Counted from the stretch's first letter, positions 50,705-62,790 are shown. The stretch is 64,000 nucleotides of DNA from Vicia villosa (GCF_029867415.1 NC_081183.1:17728404-17792403); one strand, 5' to 3'. The notes: generated by a model not told the origin, from the letters alone. A program made the numbers and translations.

Positions 50705-51450
50705 CTCGGCATGCCCCTAGCACACATTGAATAGGCTGGTTGTTGGAATTTTTTGGTGTTTACTCACTTAAAACTGATGGACCAATTTACGTCACTGGAA
50801 ATCGGGGGAGGTTCATTAACCACCTAAGGGTTGCCTCTTTGAAAGTGTCGGACAAGAGTTTGCACTTCAAGGTGTTTGAGGCGCCTATTATAGCTAGGGG
50901 TGGCAAATGAGCATGTCCTCCCCTTTAGCATTGCCTCACAAAAAATAGGATGGAGCAAGCAATTATAGTTAAGGGTATGAGCCTAGATATTGATTTGCTC
51001 CCAAGAAAAAAATGAAGGTAGGACGAACATGCAGGTATTGCACCTTTAAAGGCTAAAAATTACAAAAAAAAATCTTGTTAGTTCTCGCACCCGCATAAAA
51101 GCTAAGCGAGATTTGAATATTAGAGGGTGCAATCCTAAAATCTTGAGTCGTTCAACAAAAATAATGCAGACAAAAAGGAAATGACCGACAGATCGGCCCC
51201 CTTTTGCCACCCCTAATTATCATCATGAGTGTTAATGGCAACGAAGTATTCTTGAGGGTTGGTTATCTTATCAAACTTCACCATATATGGTGGTTTAGAT
51301 TTTTTCATTACTAGAGCACCCCAAATTGCGTCAGAGAGAGGCTAGAGATTAAAAACTTCGTCTTCAACTGAGTTGTCTTTGTGATACCACTCCTCAAGGG
51401 TTGGGACATTCTTCTACCATACTTGGTTGAAACTATGCACATCTTCCATA
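50705..51450 (-). pseudogene. Old gypsy gag, N-terminal part, interrupted by a hAT MITE
   Basis: The minus strand encodes PPYMVKFDKITNPQEYFVAI near 51,295-51,225 (family: MPKYDGTTDPQEH-like). A hAT-type MITE (50,895-51,215) then interrupts. The frame resumes LKCKLLSDTFKEATLRWLMN (50,885-50,800), the family's FP-TLKGPA-WF-NL segment, and runs to the Ogre-like insertion point at 50,704. In-frame stops are present. Confidence 0.82.
50895..51215. mobile_element. hAT-type MITE (321 bp)
   Basis: Ends TAGGGGTGGCAAA...TTTGCCACCCCTA. Imperfect 8-bp flanks ATTATAGC / ATTATCAT. The same TIR is on the better preserved copy at 52,884. It interrupts the old gypsy gag. Confidence 0.8.
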
Positions 51451-51516
51451 GCAGCCCGTATCTCTACTAAGGTCTCGTTGTCACCAATGTCGGTGCTGCT
51501 ATATTATATGGTTACT

Positions 51517-51530
51517 CCGTTGTGTCACCA
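51517..51530 (-). other. Probable primer-binding site of the old gypsy element
   Basis: Minus-strand TGGTGACACAACGG directly follows the LTR end (...AACA). The position and the TGG start fit a PBS. I cannot name the tRNA. Confidence 0.4.
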
Positions 51531-52205
51531 TGTTAAGGAAAATGACTAAGGTGACTGAAAGATGAATGTAAGTACAATCTAGATTAGTTTTATCGAGACA
51601 CTACAGTTTGAATATTTGATGTACTAAATTAGTGAATGATACTCTCAACCCTAAGAGGAATTAACATGTCATCCCCTAAATTAAACATGGCAACCCCCCA
51701 CCCAATTTAAATATTCCAAGTTTACCCTTGATGAGATACAAACAATTTTCTGAAAAAATTTTCGGCAAACCCCTACAGAATGTACCAGAAATTTCCGATA
51801 TAAATGTACCAGAAATTTCAAAATTTCCGGTGCAAAATACAGAAAATTTTCAGTATAATTGTACCGAAAATTTTGAAATTTCCGATAAAAATGTACAGGA
51901 AATTTTCGGTATCGCCTAAGAATTTTTTTGAAATTTCCGACACCCCAGCAAATTTTCGGTAGAATTTCATATTTTTGAATTTTAGGAGTGTTAAACAAGG
52001 ATATAATAATAAAAACATATCAAATGGGATGCCGTGTATAATTTGAGGGTTGGCACGTTAAATCGTCCAACCCTAAATGTTGAAATATTTATAGGCCTAA
52101 TTTTTGGGCCAAATTGTTAAGTGAACAACTATTTCCCTCCTAATTGTTTGCCTGAAAGGTAGGGATAAGGAGATTGATTCTTCCCATTATGAACTAACTA
52201 TTAGC
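51531..52205 (-). mobile_element. Right (5') LTR of the old gypsy element, truncated and interrupted
   Basis: Starts TGTTAAGG next to the PBS-like site. It carries the blocks shared with the left LTR (ATTAGTGAATGAT, then AAATATTTATAGGCCTAA after the MULE MITE at 51,655-52,067). Similarity ends about 52,205. Confidence 0.6.
51655..52067. mobile_element. Mutator-type MITE (413 bp)
   Basis: Exact 9-bp duplication CAACCCTAA at 51,646-51,654 and 52,068-52,076. The ends match at 21 of 28 bases (GAGGAATTAACATG against GACGATTTAACGTG, etc.). The interior (51,780-51,960) is a series of AAATTTCCG/CGGAAATTT-type units separated by TGTACC, in both orientations. It splits the right LTR of the old gypsy element. 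Confidence 0.88.
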
Positions 52206-52530
52206 AGATGAGCTTAGAGCTTCCGTCATCGTTTTAAAGATTAGTCTATGTCATAATGATTCAAGGATATGTACAAAGTGATGAAACATTTATTCAGCAG
52301 CAAGTGATGAGTAGGGTGAGAAAAATAAAAAATACAATTCAGAATAAGAAAAATATTTTCCTTAGAAACGAACGAACACATAACTTTACAAATAATTAAT
52401 TATAATTTCTTTATTAATTAAAAAATAAAAATAAAATTTTTTAATTAAAAAAATAAATTTAAATTTTTTTCTCTTTCCTTATTTGTTGTTTTTTAAAATA
52501 TGAATATAAATGTGTTCCTATACAAGTATT

Positions 52531-52883
<353 letters not shown>

Positions 52884-53225
52884 TAGGGGTGGCAAACGGC
52901 CATGCCCGCCCCTTTTAGGCCCGTCCCGCAAAAGCCTGCGAAAAAATGAGACGGGGCGGGCATATTGAATTGTGCGGGTCTAAAACTTTGTCCCACCCCG
53001 CAAAAAAGTGAGGGCGTGACGGGAAAAGCTTGCGGGCATTGAACCTTTTAGGCCTAAAAATAGTGAAATTGTATGAAAAAACTAATGCCTGCAAAAGCCC
53101 GAAAAAAACGGGACAGGAGAGGGCGAACACATTAAAAGGAGTGGGCCTAAAACTTTTTCCCACCCTGCATAAAAGTGCGGGCAAAACGGACTTTTCCCGC
53201 AGGTCGGGCTCATTTGCCACCCCTA
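52884..53225. mobile_element. hAT-type MITE (342 bp)
   Basis: TAGGGGTGGCAAACG...CATTTGCCACCCCTA with a perfect 8-bp duplication ATATTAAT at 52,876-52,883 and 53,226-53,233. 8-bp duplications and short TIRs are hallmarks of hAT elements. The interior is rich in GCCCGCCCC/GGGGCGGGC and AAAAGCCTGC/GCAAAAGCCCG motifs in both orientations. The open frame (52,915-53,277) is a by-product of these. Confidence 0.93.
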
Positions 53226-53233
53226 ATATTAAT

Positions 53234-54180
53234 AGGGTGCTGCTAACCACTGCTCCGGGGCACTGGATAAGAAACATTTAATGGTCTTTGATTATATTTT
53301 TTTTTAAATAATGATAATTAAATGTTAAATTATTATGTGTCCATAATTAAATACAATATCAAATCATAGGAATAAATTAATCCATTAAATTAATCCATTG
53401 ACTCTTTGTCTTACAAATCCATTGTCCAAAACAACTTATTTTACTAGTTTTTTAAACAAAATAAACTAAAAAATAAATTAAACAATAAAATATAGCATAA
53501 AAATAAAATAATATATATAATAAAAAATACATATAATATGAAATTATATAATAAAACAAAATTTGAGATATTATAGTTTAAAATCATGTACATCCCTTAT
53601 TCTCTTTTATAAGTAAATTTTACTTTTTAGGTTCATTAAATAAATAAGTTGAGATGAGAGAATTAATTAGCTAACAATAACCCAAATAACTAACTCTTCA
53701 ACAAACTCCAACTAACTTAAAAAAGAATAACTTATTGAACAAGTTACACAATGTATTCATATTTTAAGTAAATTTTTAAATATTTTATTAATTAATATTA
53801 AAATCTATACAAACAATTAAAATAAAATTTTAAATTATAATAAATAATTATCAAGAGTCAAGTTTGATTTGATGGCTCATTATCAATATTAAAAAGATTA
53901 TTTAAAAAAATCATTTGTAGTTGGAGATATAAAATGAAATTTATGCATTAAATTTTGTAAAATTATAAAATGAAAATATAACTCGTCAAGAACAAAACTT
54001 AACTTGAGAGCCTATTATGAATATTGATGGTCCATTATAAATTTCAAAAAATTATATCAAAAAGTCATTTGTAATTTGAGATATAAAAAGAGAAAAAATT
54101 GTATCATTTCCTTATGCTTATTTTATCATGGTATCATGGTGTATGTTATTTAAGAAAAAATTAATTCACTAAAATTTTGT
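53234..54180. other. AT-rich spacer with degenerate repeats
   Basis: No gene. A block of ~150 bp (ATTTGTAG/ATTTGTAA-TTGGAGATATAAAA..., TTTTGTAAAATTATAAAAT) occurs twice, around 53,880-53,990 and 54,025-54,200, the second leading into a SINE-like unit. Confidence 0.5.
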
Positions 54181-54181
54181 A

Positions 54182-54276
54182 AAATTATAAAATAAAAAAA
54201 GTAGTTCAACAAGAATTGAACTGGGAAACCTTTTGTTCAAACAACAATGACCTGACCACTAGGCTATCGCGTGTGA
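54182..54276 (-). mobile_element. tRNA-derived SINE-like unit
   Basis: On the minus strand an A-box-like TAGCCTAGTGGTCAGG (54,266-54,251) is followed at about 38 bp by a B-box-like CAGTTCAATTC (54,224-54,214), then an A/T-rich tail. This is the internal Pol III promoter layout of plant SINEs. The body is short and no cloverleaf with an acceptor stem can be drawn, so it is not a functional tRNA gene. Confidence 0.5.
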
Positions 54277-54419
54277 AGGGTTAAATATTTAACAAATATT
54301 GTATATTACTTATACTTTATTATAATTTTTTAAACTCTTTTCCTGATTTTGAAATCCCCGATTTTTTGAGACTCTGGGTTGTGGGTCTGATTGCCCTGGT
54401 CCAAAGTCAGCCCTAAAAC

Positions 54420-56155
54420 CTTAATAGAATGATGACAAATATGAAATCGGAAGGAAGAAAAAAACCTCAAACCAAAAGTAATGAGCAGCTGAATGTAAGT
54501 ATAGAGTGCGCCTAAGAGGGAGTGAATTAGGTACCTTTAAAAATTTTCTGGTTTTATGGAAGGTTGATACTTTATTTTTTGGTTTATGAAATGTGATGAA
54601 TGCGATAAAGTGCGGCAAGATAAAGAACACTGACAAATTATACTAGCTCCCCTCATAGTCCGAGGGTACGTCTAGTCCCCTTATAACATGTAAGAGATTT
54701 CAATAATGTTAGAACTTGGTACAAGCCTAAAATACTTTTAGACACAGGCTTCTAACCAATCATTAAGGCAACAACATCTTATGATCAACTAAATTGAAAT
54801 GAAAACAATGCTCTCCAATTCAACTCTCTTGCTACCAACAATCCAAGACAACAAGGTATACAAACCAAACAAGTAGAAAAAAAACAATCTTTTCTTTTTC
54901 ACTCTCTTGTTTCCAACAATTCTGGACAACAAGGTATATACAAAAATTTGGATTTTATAAGATGTTTGAAGTTGTAAGACATTTATCAATTGCAGTAATG
55001 GATCTTCTCTTTCAAATAAACAATTCTCAAGTATGTTATACAAGTGCTCAATGAATATGTTACTGGAACTTTCTTGACTGTTATGAAAATTGTATGCAGC
55101 AAGTTTCAATGGAAGTTTAAGAATCAATGCACTTGTATTTGAAAAATGAGATGAAAAATGTGTTTGAATTGTATTGAAAGAGGTAAAGATTTGAAATGTA
55201 TGATATTTATATGAGCATAATACCTTTTTGAATCAGCATGTAATCATGAAACAATGTCATGATTGGTAGATGCATTTTAAAATTCGTTAAAATCATCATT
55301 TATGTGAAAATTTGAATTTTTTTGAATGTGTCACCGGTTACTAAAAAAGATGTAACTGGTTATACCGGATACTTTTTCAAAATAGTGCAATTTTACAAAC
55401 CGGTGCGAATGTGGCAGTTTTAATGTGTTGTTACGTCAGTTTTAAATGCCACAATTTACCGAAAATAGAATGTTTGAAACAATTTTCTGAAAACCTATTT
55501 TTAGGTTTCTGTAACCGATTGCCAAAAAGGATGTAACTGGTACTACTATATCATTTTTTTAAAAAAAATACTTGTAAGACATGCTTGAAAGCAATGGCAA
55601 TGTGTTTTTAAAATAGTGATGCATATGTATGAATATGTTAGGTAATTTTTTAACACACTCTGTGTATATCAAGGCTTGAATTGCAACGTGTACTTATTAA
55701 TTGAATATCAATTATCTAAAGTTAATCTTCATAAAATTTCTTAAGTCTTAATCCATAGCTCTTCAAGCATTGTTCTTTTGCCCATCCTTTTTTGATATAT
55801 ACTCATGATAATTGTCTTCATCAAAACAGTGTTAGAGAGGTTTGACTTCACACTTGAATGACGTGACGGTGGATCAAAAATACAATAAACTTGTTAAGAT
55901 CCAAACATCCTTAAAGGAAACAACAAGTGTGAGGACAAGGGAAACATCAATTCTTGGCAACCCAAACCCTTTCGGGCTTAATCCCAATTGAGTGTTGGTT
56001 GAAGTGGTTCCGCTATCCGCAAGAGCTTGACACATCACCATCACCCAAGCTACATCAAAGGAGAATGATTTGGATTGTTCGAAGAGAAACGAGAGGACGG
56101 TGGTTGAAGCCTGGAGAAAAGGCCGAGAGATGCGGCGAGCATATCTCAGAGTAGT
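54420..56155. other. Unclassified repeat-like region
   Basis: Contains 'gagggagtgaattaggta' and 'gtccgagggtacgtctagtcccc', which look like dispersed repeat sequence. A ~77-bp direct repeat lies at 54,820-54,945 (CTCTCTTG(C/T)(T/-)(A/T)CCAACAAT...GACAACAAGGTATA). Repeated TAACCGGTTA/TAACTGGT motifs lie between 55,325 and 55,550. A 66-codon frame at 55,954-56,154 (rich in Trp and Arg) matches nothing I know. No coherent gene model. Confidence 0.35.
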
Positions 56156-56814
56156 CGCTCAACTGGACAAAGTTAGAATGCAATAATATTCTTGTCCAGT
56201 AACTCATGATTTCTGTTGTGTTCTTATCCGTGCTTACTTACTAGTCATCCACATTACGCACCAACGATTAATTTTAAGAGGCTCTAGAGTAGGCTGGTTC
56301 CGTTGACACACGGACTTTCAAGTTAAACATAAAATGTTCATTTTTGAGCATATGTTCACAATATGTTACTGCAGCTTTCCTCGTGTTCTAGCCACTCCAC
56401 ACCCAAACACATCAAGTTCCTCCAGATAAAATTCAATAATCATCCAGCTCAGATCCATATCACAGTTTAGATATGTATATGATATAGGGCTGTCTAATAG
56501 TATAGAACTATGTTTGTTCCTTTTGATTCACTTGTAAGCAAGCGAGTGGTTTTTATATCTATTTTCAAAGAATACTACCTTAAATACTCTACAAGCTTGC
56601 ATCGTTTTAATTAAGTACTCAGCTAGCTATTCTGGGACTACATATGAATAAATATTACAAAGTATTTTCTTATTATGCGAGACCGCGATTGGAACCTGAG
56701 TTGAGTAACACATTTTTTTCAACAAGAGAGGAAAGTAGTGGGATTGAATGATGACAGCACCATTGCGGGATACACATAGATGATGCGTGCTGACATATTA
56801 GTTACCTTTAAGCA
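56156..56814. other. 3' flank of the METTL25-like gene
   Basis: Probably holds the 3' UTR read on the minus strand just below 56,815. AATAAGAAAA-type A-rich signals occur on that strand near 56,660-56,675. No other gene seen. Confidence 0.4.
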
Positions 56815-59800
56815 TCAGGAGGATCTTAAATCTGTGTCAATCTTCTTAGCGATTATAGCCACATTTCTGGGAGATATATTTGGGTCAAATATTGGTAACA
56901 GGCAGGCTTCCAATACACTACCTTGCTCTTGAAGAAACAATAACCTATCAAGCAGAATAAGAGTTTCCAAAAGAGGCCCAAAAGCAGCTCTGAGAGACCA
57001 ATATGGTCCTATAAGGTTCTGTACAAAATCGCTAAATTAATAAGTACAAAAGAAACCATAAATAAGCAAAAAGAAAAACGATTTACAATAAAATAAAGTC
57101 CTAGACAGTAGAAATAGGACCCATGAGCATTACTGTGATAATAATTCAAAATAATAAAAGAAATTGACATACAGCAAACGGTTCTGCTTCCATCCATATG
57201 CTTTGCAGGTTTATATCATCTGAATGTTTGATTCCAAGATGAGACAATCCAGACTGGCAAAATTTCTCAAAATTCTCGAACCTGTTAGCAATTTTTGTCC
57301 CTTCACATCCAGCACTTTCATTGGTAGAAATGTCACCAGGTAAGGTTTGAGTTTCTGAAGCTGAGCCAAAAGTCCCTTCTGTAACACGTTGACAAAGATT
57401 ATCCCATTGTTTGTTTGTTCCAGCATACCAGTTTTTAGGTGTTGGGAAGAAGAGAAACAGGAAAAGAGATTTCCAATGTACCAGTTTTTGATTCAGCAGG
57501 GAAATTTTGTCTCGTATGACAAGCACTTCCTTTGAGATGCAGCTCCGACTTTGAATATCTCCTTTGGTTTTGCCTACGCAGAGCCTTTCCTTTACGCCCA
57601 ATTGAAGGAGTACTCATCGCAACTTTTGGATAATATTTCGAAAGAACCTTCATGAGCAAAAAATGTGCGTATAGAAATTGAGAGCAGAGAAGATGTAAAT
57701 TAGGGGGGAGGGAATGAGTCTTTTATAAAGACCGCTAGAAAAAGAGTAGCATGTTTGTCTTTATAATATTTAATAGAAAAACTTCAAAGAGAAAATATTC
57801 AAAAGCAAATTTGGGGAAAAGATGACACAACAGATTTTGGACTCATAGCAATAACTGAGATCAGAAACATTACAAATATATTCTTTGCAAAATAAAAGTA
57901 ACTGTCCCACCCCTGTATTCTTTGTTCACCATTTCCTGGCCAACAAACTTCTCCAACTCTAACATTCAAGTTTTTCATTAAATACATTAGTATAAAGTGT
58001 ATACCATCAAAGTGGAAACAAATAATGAGTTGCATGAAAATTTCGGGATACAATCATTAATTTGACCAAGAAGGAAAGGGAGGAGTTGAGTGTAAAACTA
58101 AATAAAGGAAGGACATGAATGGAAAAAAAATCAATTAAAAAAAACTGAACATATAAAATAAATGTATTTAAAATTAAATAATTGAGTACTTTTATGTCAT
58201 TTTATATTCATAACAGTTAAATTTACCAAACACTAACTTCAATTGACTAGCTTTTTCAGCTATCTGCTAACTTACAACTTAATTTTATAAAATGGAGCCT
58301 ATGTTTAAATTTCTCATAAATGAAACATTTTATAGTATAAGAAACTTAATGGAGGGTAGATATATAATCGAATTCCAAACTCCAATAATCCCATCATGTC
58401 ATCTACCCTATAAGGGCTTGTTTGATATAGAATGGGATAAAAAGATAAGTAGAATTAAAGAGTTGGATAAGAATATGATAGGATAAGAGCCTTATAAGAT
58501 CTCATCCTATATAAGGTTTGATGCACATTTTAGATGATCAACCAGATAATATTATATCTCTTGCCAAATTAGCATACAATTTTTCTTGTCTAAGCACATG
58601 CAAAATATCCCTCAAATGATTATGATCGGTGACATAAAGGAAGTTAAAATCAGCGTGCAACAAAACTAAGTTATAATTCAGTACCATTTGAAAAGCGGCG
58701 CGAAAAGTGTGTAACTCAAAGTTGTGAATGCCAGCATGCATATCAAGGCTCCTCCATCTCTCTGCACTCTAACAAGACAAAATGAAAATAGTGCAGTAAA
58801 TTTCTCTCACTTGACAACATTAAACAATAAGAACTAAGAAATTAACTTAAAACAAAAAATATTGCAAGGAAGTCAGGACCGGCAATTTCTGTTTGTCTAG
58901 AAGATGTCTCTTGTTCTAAATGAGCTTGTGTATTTTGGTACTCCTCATCCTAATCCTAAGTTGTGTGAGAGACTGAGAGCAGCAGAATGCAAAACTAATG
59001 GTGGATTATGGGTAGTATTCAAGGTCAGATTTGTGCTAATTAAGTATGCTAGCTTATGAGGCACCATATCAATGTCAAATATAAACTTCTTTTTAGGCTG
59101 TGACTGTAACTATTTGAGGAGACATTTGGATATGGCTTCAACACCTAGAGACTACCATTTGAATGGACATGAAAAGTTACAGAGCTGATATTTAATTAAT
59201 CTGTGTTTGAAGTTGACAGTTGTGTTGTTGGAGTTTGTTTGAAGTCCCACATTGCTTAGGTTCCCGGATTGTTGAATGTATAAATATGTGAGGGTAACCC
59301 TAGCTTTTGGAAATGAGATCTAAGCATATTTAACATGGTGCATATTTAACATGGTATCATAGTCGGGTTAAGGACCGCAATGTGGACATTTAACTCAGGC
59401 TCATGCTAAGTGTGAGGGTGGGTGCTAAGCGTGAGGGTGGGTGTTGAAATTGACAGTTGTGTTGTTGAAGTTTGTTTGAAGTTCCAATTTACTTAGATTC
59501 CCCAATTGTTGAATGTATAAATATGGGAGGCAACCCCACCCTTTGAGCTAGCTTTTAGGGATGAGATCCAAACATATTTAACAATCTATAAGTTGTTTTC
59601 TTGCAACTATTTTTTCCTTCTTATACCATGCTTGAAAATAGAGAGTGGAAAGAGAAGGATCAACAAGATCCTGTACCTGGCAAGCAAGATCACGTGCACT
59701 TTTTCCAAGTGATAAGCCAGTGGATCTCACAGCATGACTCATTGGAAATCCACATTGAGATTCACCATCCCTACTGCTTTCTTCCGATAGTAGATTGTAA

Positions 59801-62494
59801 CAGCAACCAATACTAACAACAGCTTTAACATCTCTGCAGTCTAAGAAAGTCCTATAGAGAAAGATTGGAACAATTACAAGTCTGTCGAATGCAGACAATA
59901 CATAATAAGGAAACATACACACAAAATGGCATTGCTATGAAACAGGAGGGCTGACATGTTACATGTAGACAAATAAATAAATAATAAGGTTAATAGCGCA
60001 TTAGATATAAGGGAAGGACGTCGCTTTGATGTAAGGAAAAATGTAATAACTCAGATGTAATTCAACTCTGACATCTTCCTCATAATTGTGCAAAAATACA
60101 CAATTTCAAGTCATTAAAATTACCTCAACTCGGTTGACAATTTATAAGTTTCCAAAAATGTTGTATGATTGAAGTGGTTTATAGTTGTTATGAGTGTTTA
60201 GCAGTAGTTTAGAGTTTGTTAACCATTCTTCTGATGTTACTTAAGCAAGGTAGAGAAATTAGAAACAACTAATATGAGATGAAATACATGGTAGAGAAAA
60301 AGAAGCTACACTATTTTGAATCTCACTTCAGCATAATCACTGAAAGATCACCGCATGCATGAAGCCCAGCAAGAACAGTGGGAGGTCTGTTGTTTGCGTC
60401 ATTGGGACAATGTGATTTCCCTTTATGTTCTTGATTATCTTCCTTTAACATAGATTGCTCAAGGTCATCTCCAGGCAAAGAAGTTTCAACCAAGGCTTTC
60501 AAAGATTCAATGGACAACACACGACATGTGATTGTCTTTGGTATATTCAAACTCTGCATACCTGATCTAGAGCAAAATAAATGAACAGACAAATGAATTC
60601 TAATTACAAGAAAAACTGAGGGGGTCAAAATAACAATATAGTCAACTTTGAACAATTACCAAAGCATATTCAAATTGCAATTACTCGTCCAAACATATAC
60701 ACTATTATCCATACTAGAACCCTCGTGTTAGTTGTTTTCATTTCAAATAATAAAGGCGTGGTGTGATAATTTTAAATTTATTCGTGAAATTCCTAACATC
60801 CAAAAGGTTTGCTTATTTTTCTTTTGGATAGGCAAATGTTAGTATATTAATCATTATGTTAGTATTTTCTCCTTCACTAGCACCAAACCTTTAACTCTCT
60901 TAACCCTTAGCTCAAACAAACTGAGCTACTCAACCCCCAAACGGCTCACTTCTTGCTTTATCCATTAGTCATTTCAAATATCCTTAATATAATAGTACAC
61001 CCTCCTCCCTATACAAGGTTACATTACAGTAATTAAGGTCAAGATAGAAGAAACGTTACCAGATTTTACCATCTGTTCTTGCCGAATCATATATATGTTA
61101 GTCATTTCAAATGTCCTTAAGAATATAATAGGTACTCCCTATACAAGGTTACATTGCACTGACCACCCTATAATTGGCCCTCCCTATATGAAAAGGGATT
61201 TCATACCTAGACTTTACCATCTGTGATTTGTAGTGCTTCTTAATCCGCTCTGCCCGTGCATCAGTGACCATCCCATGGTGAGAACATGCATCAATGGCAA
61301 TGACAGGATGCTGATATTGAAAGGCAAGTACTTGTGCAAGATAACCCTAAAAATATACCACAATATGATACTCGATACATAACTAAAAATATTACTTTTT
61401 TCAATAAGAAAACGTCAAAAAGAAGTAAAGTCTGACGATGAGACTATCACTAATTCTAATCCAAGTAACAAAGCACTAAATGCATATGTAAGAAAAAAAA
61501 GAATCACTAAAGAAAGGTATAACTTATGCTCGCTTCCAACCAATATTCAGACTTCCATTTTGGACACTGAGGTAATATCAGGAGAAAACAGGTGAAAAGC
61601 AGCTAAGGATAACTAGAACTATTAGTCAGTTAATTAGAGTGGATTAGTTAGATAAATAGGTGAAGTCAGAATGGAGGGAGTCCTTTAGATAACTAAGATT
61701 TGTGTATGACAAGGGAAATCTTTTGTTTGAAGCAGAAATTCCCTCCTTCATGAACCAATGTAACATCTTCTAATTGTGAAGCGAAAAGGGAAACTGAAAG
61801 CAACAATCAAAAGAAATGAACCATTTATTCCATGAAAGGAAGAGAAAAGCCTTTGCTCAGTTCTCACACCTAAATTACCAAATGCCACTCTTCTATCTTG
61901 CTTCTACTATTTAAACCGTTTTATCTAACTATTACTATTAACTTGAAATCCCTTCATATATTCTTACTATAACCAAATAAACAGACATCCATTGTCTTGA
62001 CTTATAAGTTTATTCTTGTTTGTTTGTCCAATAAAGAAACTACAATTCCACCCTAAGATTCAAATGAAGAACTTTTGACCATGCAATGTCCCCTCAACGT
62101 GCCAAGAATACCCGGCTTCGGTAACTTAACTAACAGAACAGTAATCAAAAGAAAATGAAGCTCTACCTGACCAGCACCAACATCAAGAATGGCATGAGCC
62201 CTCACACTCTCTGCAACTGCACTTACAACAGCAGAAAGAGCTTCTACCTGTACGCGTGAAATTTTTGTATGTGAGACATTAAAGGCCAATAAACTTCTAG
62301 ATTCAAAAGAAAATGAATCTTAATACTCATAATTTGTTTGTCTAAAACCATAGGTCCAAGACAACATCTTGTACTGTAAAAAGAACGCAACTATAAAAAT
62401 ATGATAATCATGGACTCACTTCATGTCTTTTCTTCGCATTCATGCCCTGGGCAAGAACTCTGTTAAGTGAAGTCATCTGAAGACCAGGTAAAGC
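56815..62494 (-). CDS. METTL25/RRNAD1-like methyltransferase, nine exons visible, 5' end missing
   Basis: Exons on the minus strand: 62,494-62,420; 62,247-62,167; 61,346-61,207; 60,566-60,327; 59,851-59,677; 58,768-58,685; 57,647-57,482; 57,378-57,173; 57,018-56,815 (stop TGA at 56,817-56,815). All junctions are GT-AG and join in frame, giving 456 residues. Key segments: GMNAKKRHEVEAL, the SAM-binding motif I AILDVGAGQGYLAQ split by an intron, IAIDACSHHG, LHACGDLS, VVSIGCCYNLLSEE, RDLACQSAERWR, HTFRAAFQMVLSKYYP, SIGRKGKALRRQ and a C-terminal GPYWSLRAAFGPLLE. This matches the eukaryotic METTL25/RRNAD1 family of putative SAM-dependent methyltransferases; the substrate is not well established. 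No frameshift or premature stop is present, so the gene looks functional. N-terminal exon(s) were not found up to 64,000. A TRIM element lies in the intron between exons 5 and 6. Confidence 0.92.
57379..57481 (-). other. 103-nt intron that explains an apparent frameshift
   Basis: The frame through QNQRRYSKSE hits a stop if read on, and the downstream frame (ENFEKFCQSGL) is different. A donor GTACATTGG at 57,481 and acceptor GTGTTACAG at 57,379, with a U-rich interior, remove 103 nt and join ESKT to EGTFGSAS in frame. Confidence 0.75.
59204..59583 (+). mobile_element. TRIM (miniature LTR retrotransposon) in a METTL25-like intron
   Basis: Two ~145-bp LTRs (59,204-59,351 and 59,442-59,583) share TTGACAGTTGTGTTGTTG, GTTTGTTTGAAGT, TTGTTGAATGTATAAATATG and CATATTTAACA. 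The PBS TGGTATCATAG (59,352-59,362) follows the first LTR, and the purine tract GTGAGGGTGGG precedes the second. Flanks ATCTG/ATCTA suggest a 4-5 bp duplication. A 16-bp tandem duplication (CATATTTAACATGGTG) extends the first LTR. No coding capacity. Confidence 0.85.
60968..61215 (-). repeat. Tandem duplication spanning the exon 3 donor site
   Basis: Two ~115-120 bp copies (about 60,968-61,082 and 61,088-61,215) share GTCATTTCAAAT(A/G)TCCTTAA, CTCCCTATACAAGGTTACATT(A/G)CA and AGA(T/C)TTTACCATCTGT. The upper copy contains the end of exon 3 and its donor (TCTAG|GTATGA); the lower contains a decoy donor (AATCTG|GTAACG). Confidence 0.8.
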
Positions 62495-62636
62495 CTGCAA
62501 GTACAAAACAAATTTATCAAGACTGCTCAATCCAAAACCTGTCAAACAAAAGTTCCAGAAAAATGTATTTTGCCTTACTATTAAGTTCAAAAAACTCTTC
62601 ACAGATGTTAAGAGGCACATCAGACAATACATGACA
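62495..62636 (-). other. Intron sequence upstream of the first visible METTL25-like exon
   Basis: Ends with a pyrimidine-rich stretch and acceptor TACTTGCAG at 62,495. No exon was found in it. The repeat mosaic starts at 62,637. Confidence 0.6.
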
Positions 62637-62790
62637 TTGTTAAGAAATGTGGTTGGGCCTAACTCATCCCTACAAAACCGGTTTGTAGGGTGAGGATTGC
62701 TCCCACTTATAAGCACATGTTCAGGCCATATATTGTCCGATGTGGGACTCCTAACACACCCTCTCACGCCCAGGACTAGACAACTGGAGC

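Larger units (their letters stand above)
18489..52205 (-). mobile_element. Old Ty3/gypsy element (host of the nested insertions), split
   Basis: Left LTR from 18,489, internal remains 19,640-22,149, then the 28.6-kb Ogre-like insertion, then internal 50,705-51,530 and the right LTR 51,531-~52,205. Coding remains on the minus strand run from gag (51,450 to 50,705, then 22,149 to 21,663) to RT (20,990-20,035). Joining the flanks at the CTCGG duplication restores a continuous gag segment (GACRV | ESLREYLAWFI side), which confirms that the two sides were one element. RNase H and integrase were not found, and one internal segment is inverted. Confidence 0.8.

Noticed and set aside
52915..53277. 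120-codon minus-strand frame
   Set aside because: It lies within the hAT MITE and reflects its GCCCGCCCC-type repeats.
54182..54276. tRNA gene on the minus strand
   Set aside because: A- and B-box-like sequences are present but no acceptor stem or anticodon arm can be formed. Classed as SINE-like.
55954..56154. 66-codon Trp/Arg-rich frame
   Set aside because: No recognisable domain, no exon structure and repeat-like surroundings. Not called as a gene.
57211..57426. Apparent frameshift and competing frame in the METTL25-like gene
   Set aside because: A 103-nt GT-AG intron (57,379-57,481) restores one continuous frame that fits the family.
59578..59922. 114-codon minus-strand frame as an independent gene
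   Set aside because: Its middle is exon 5 of the METTL25-like gene. Both ends are intron read-through.
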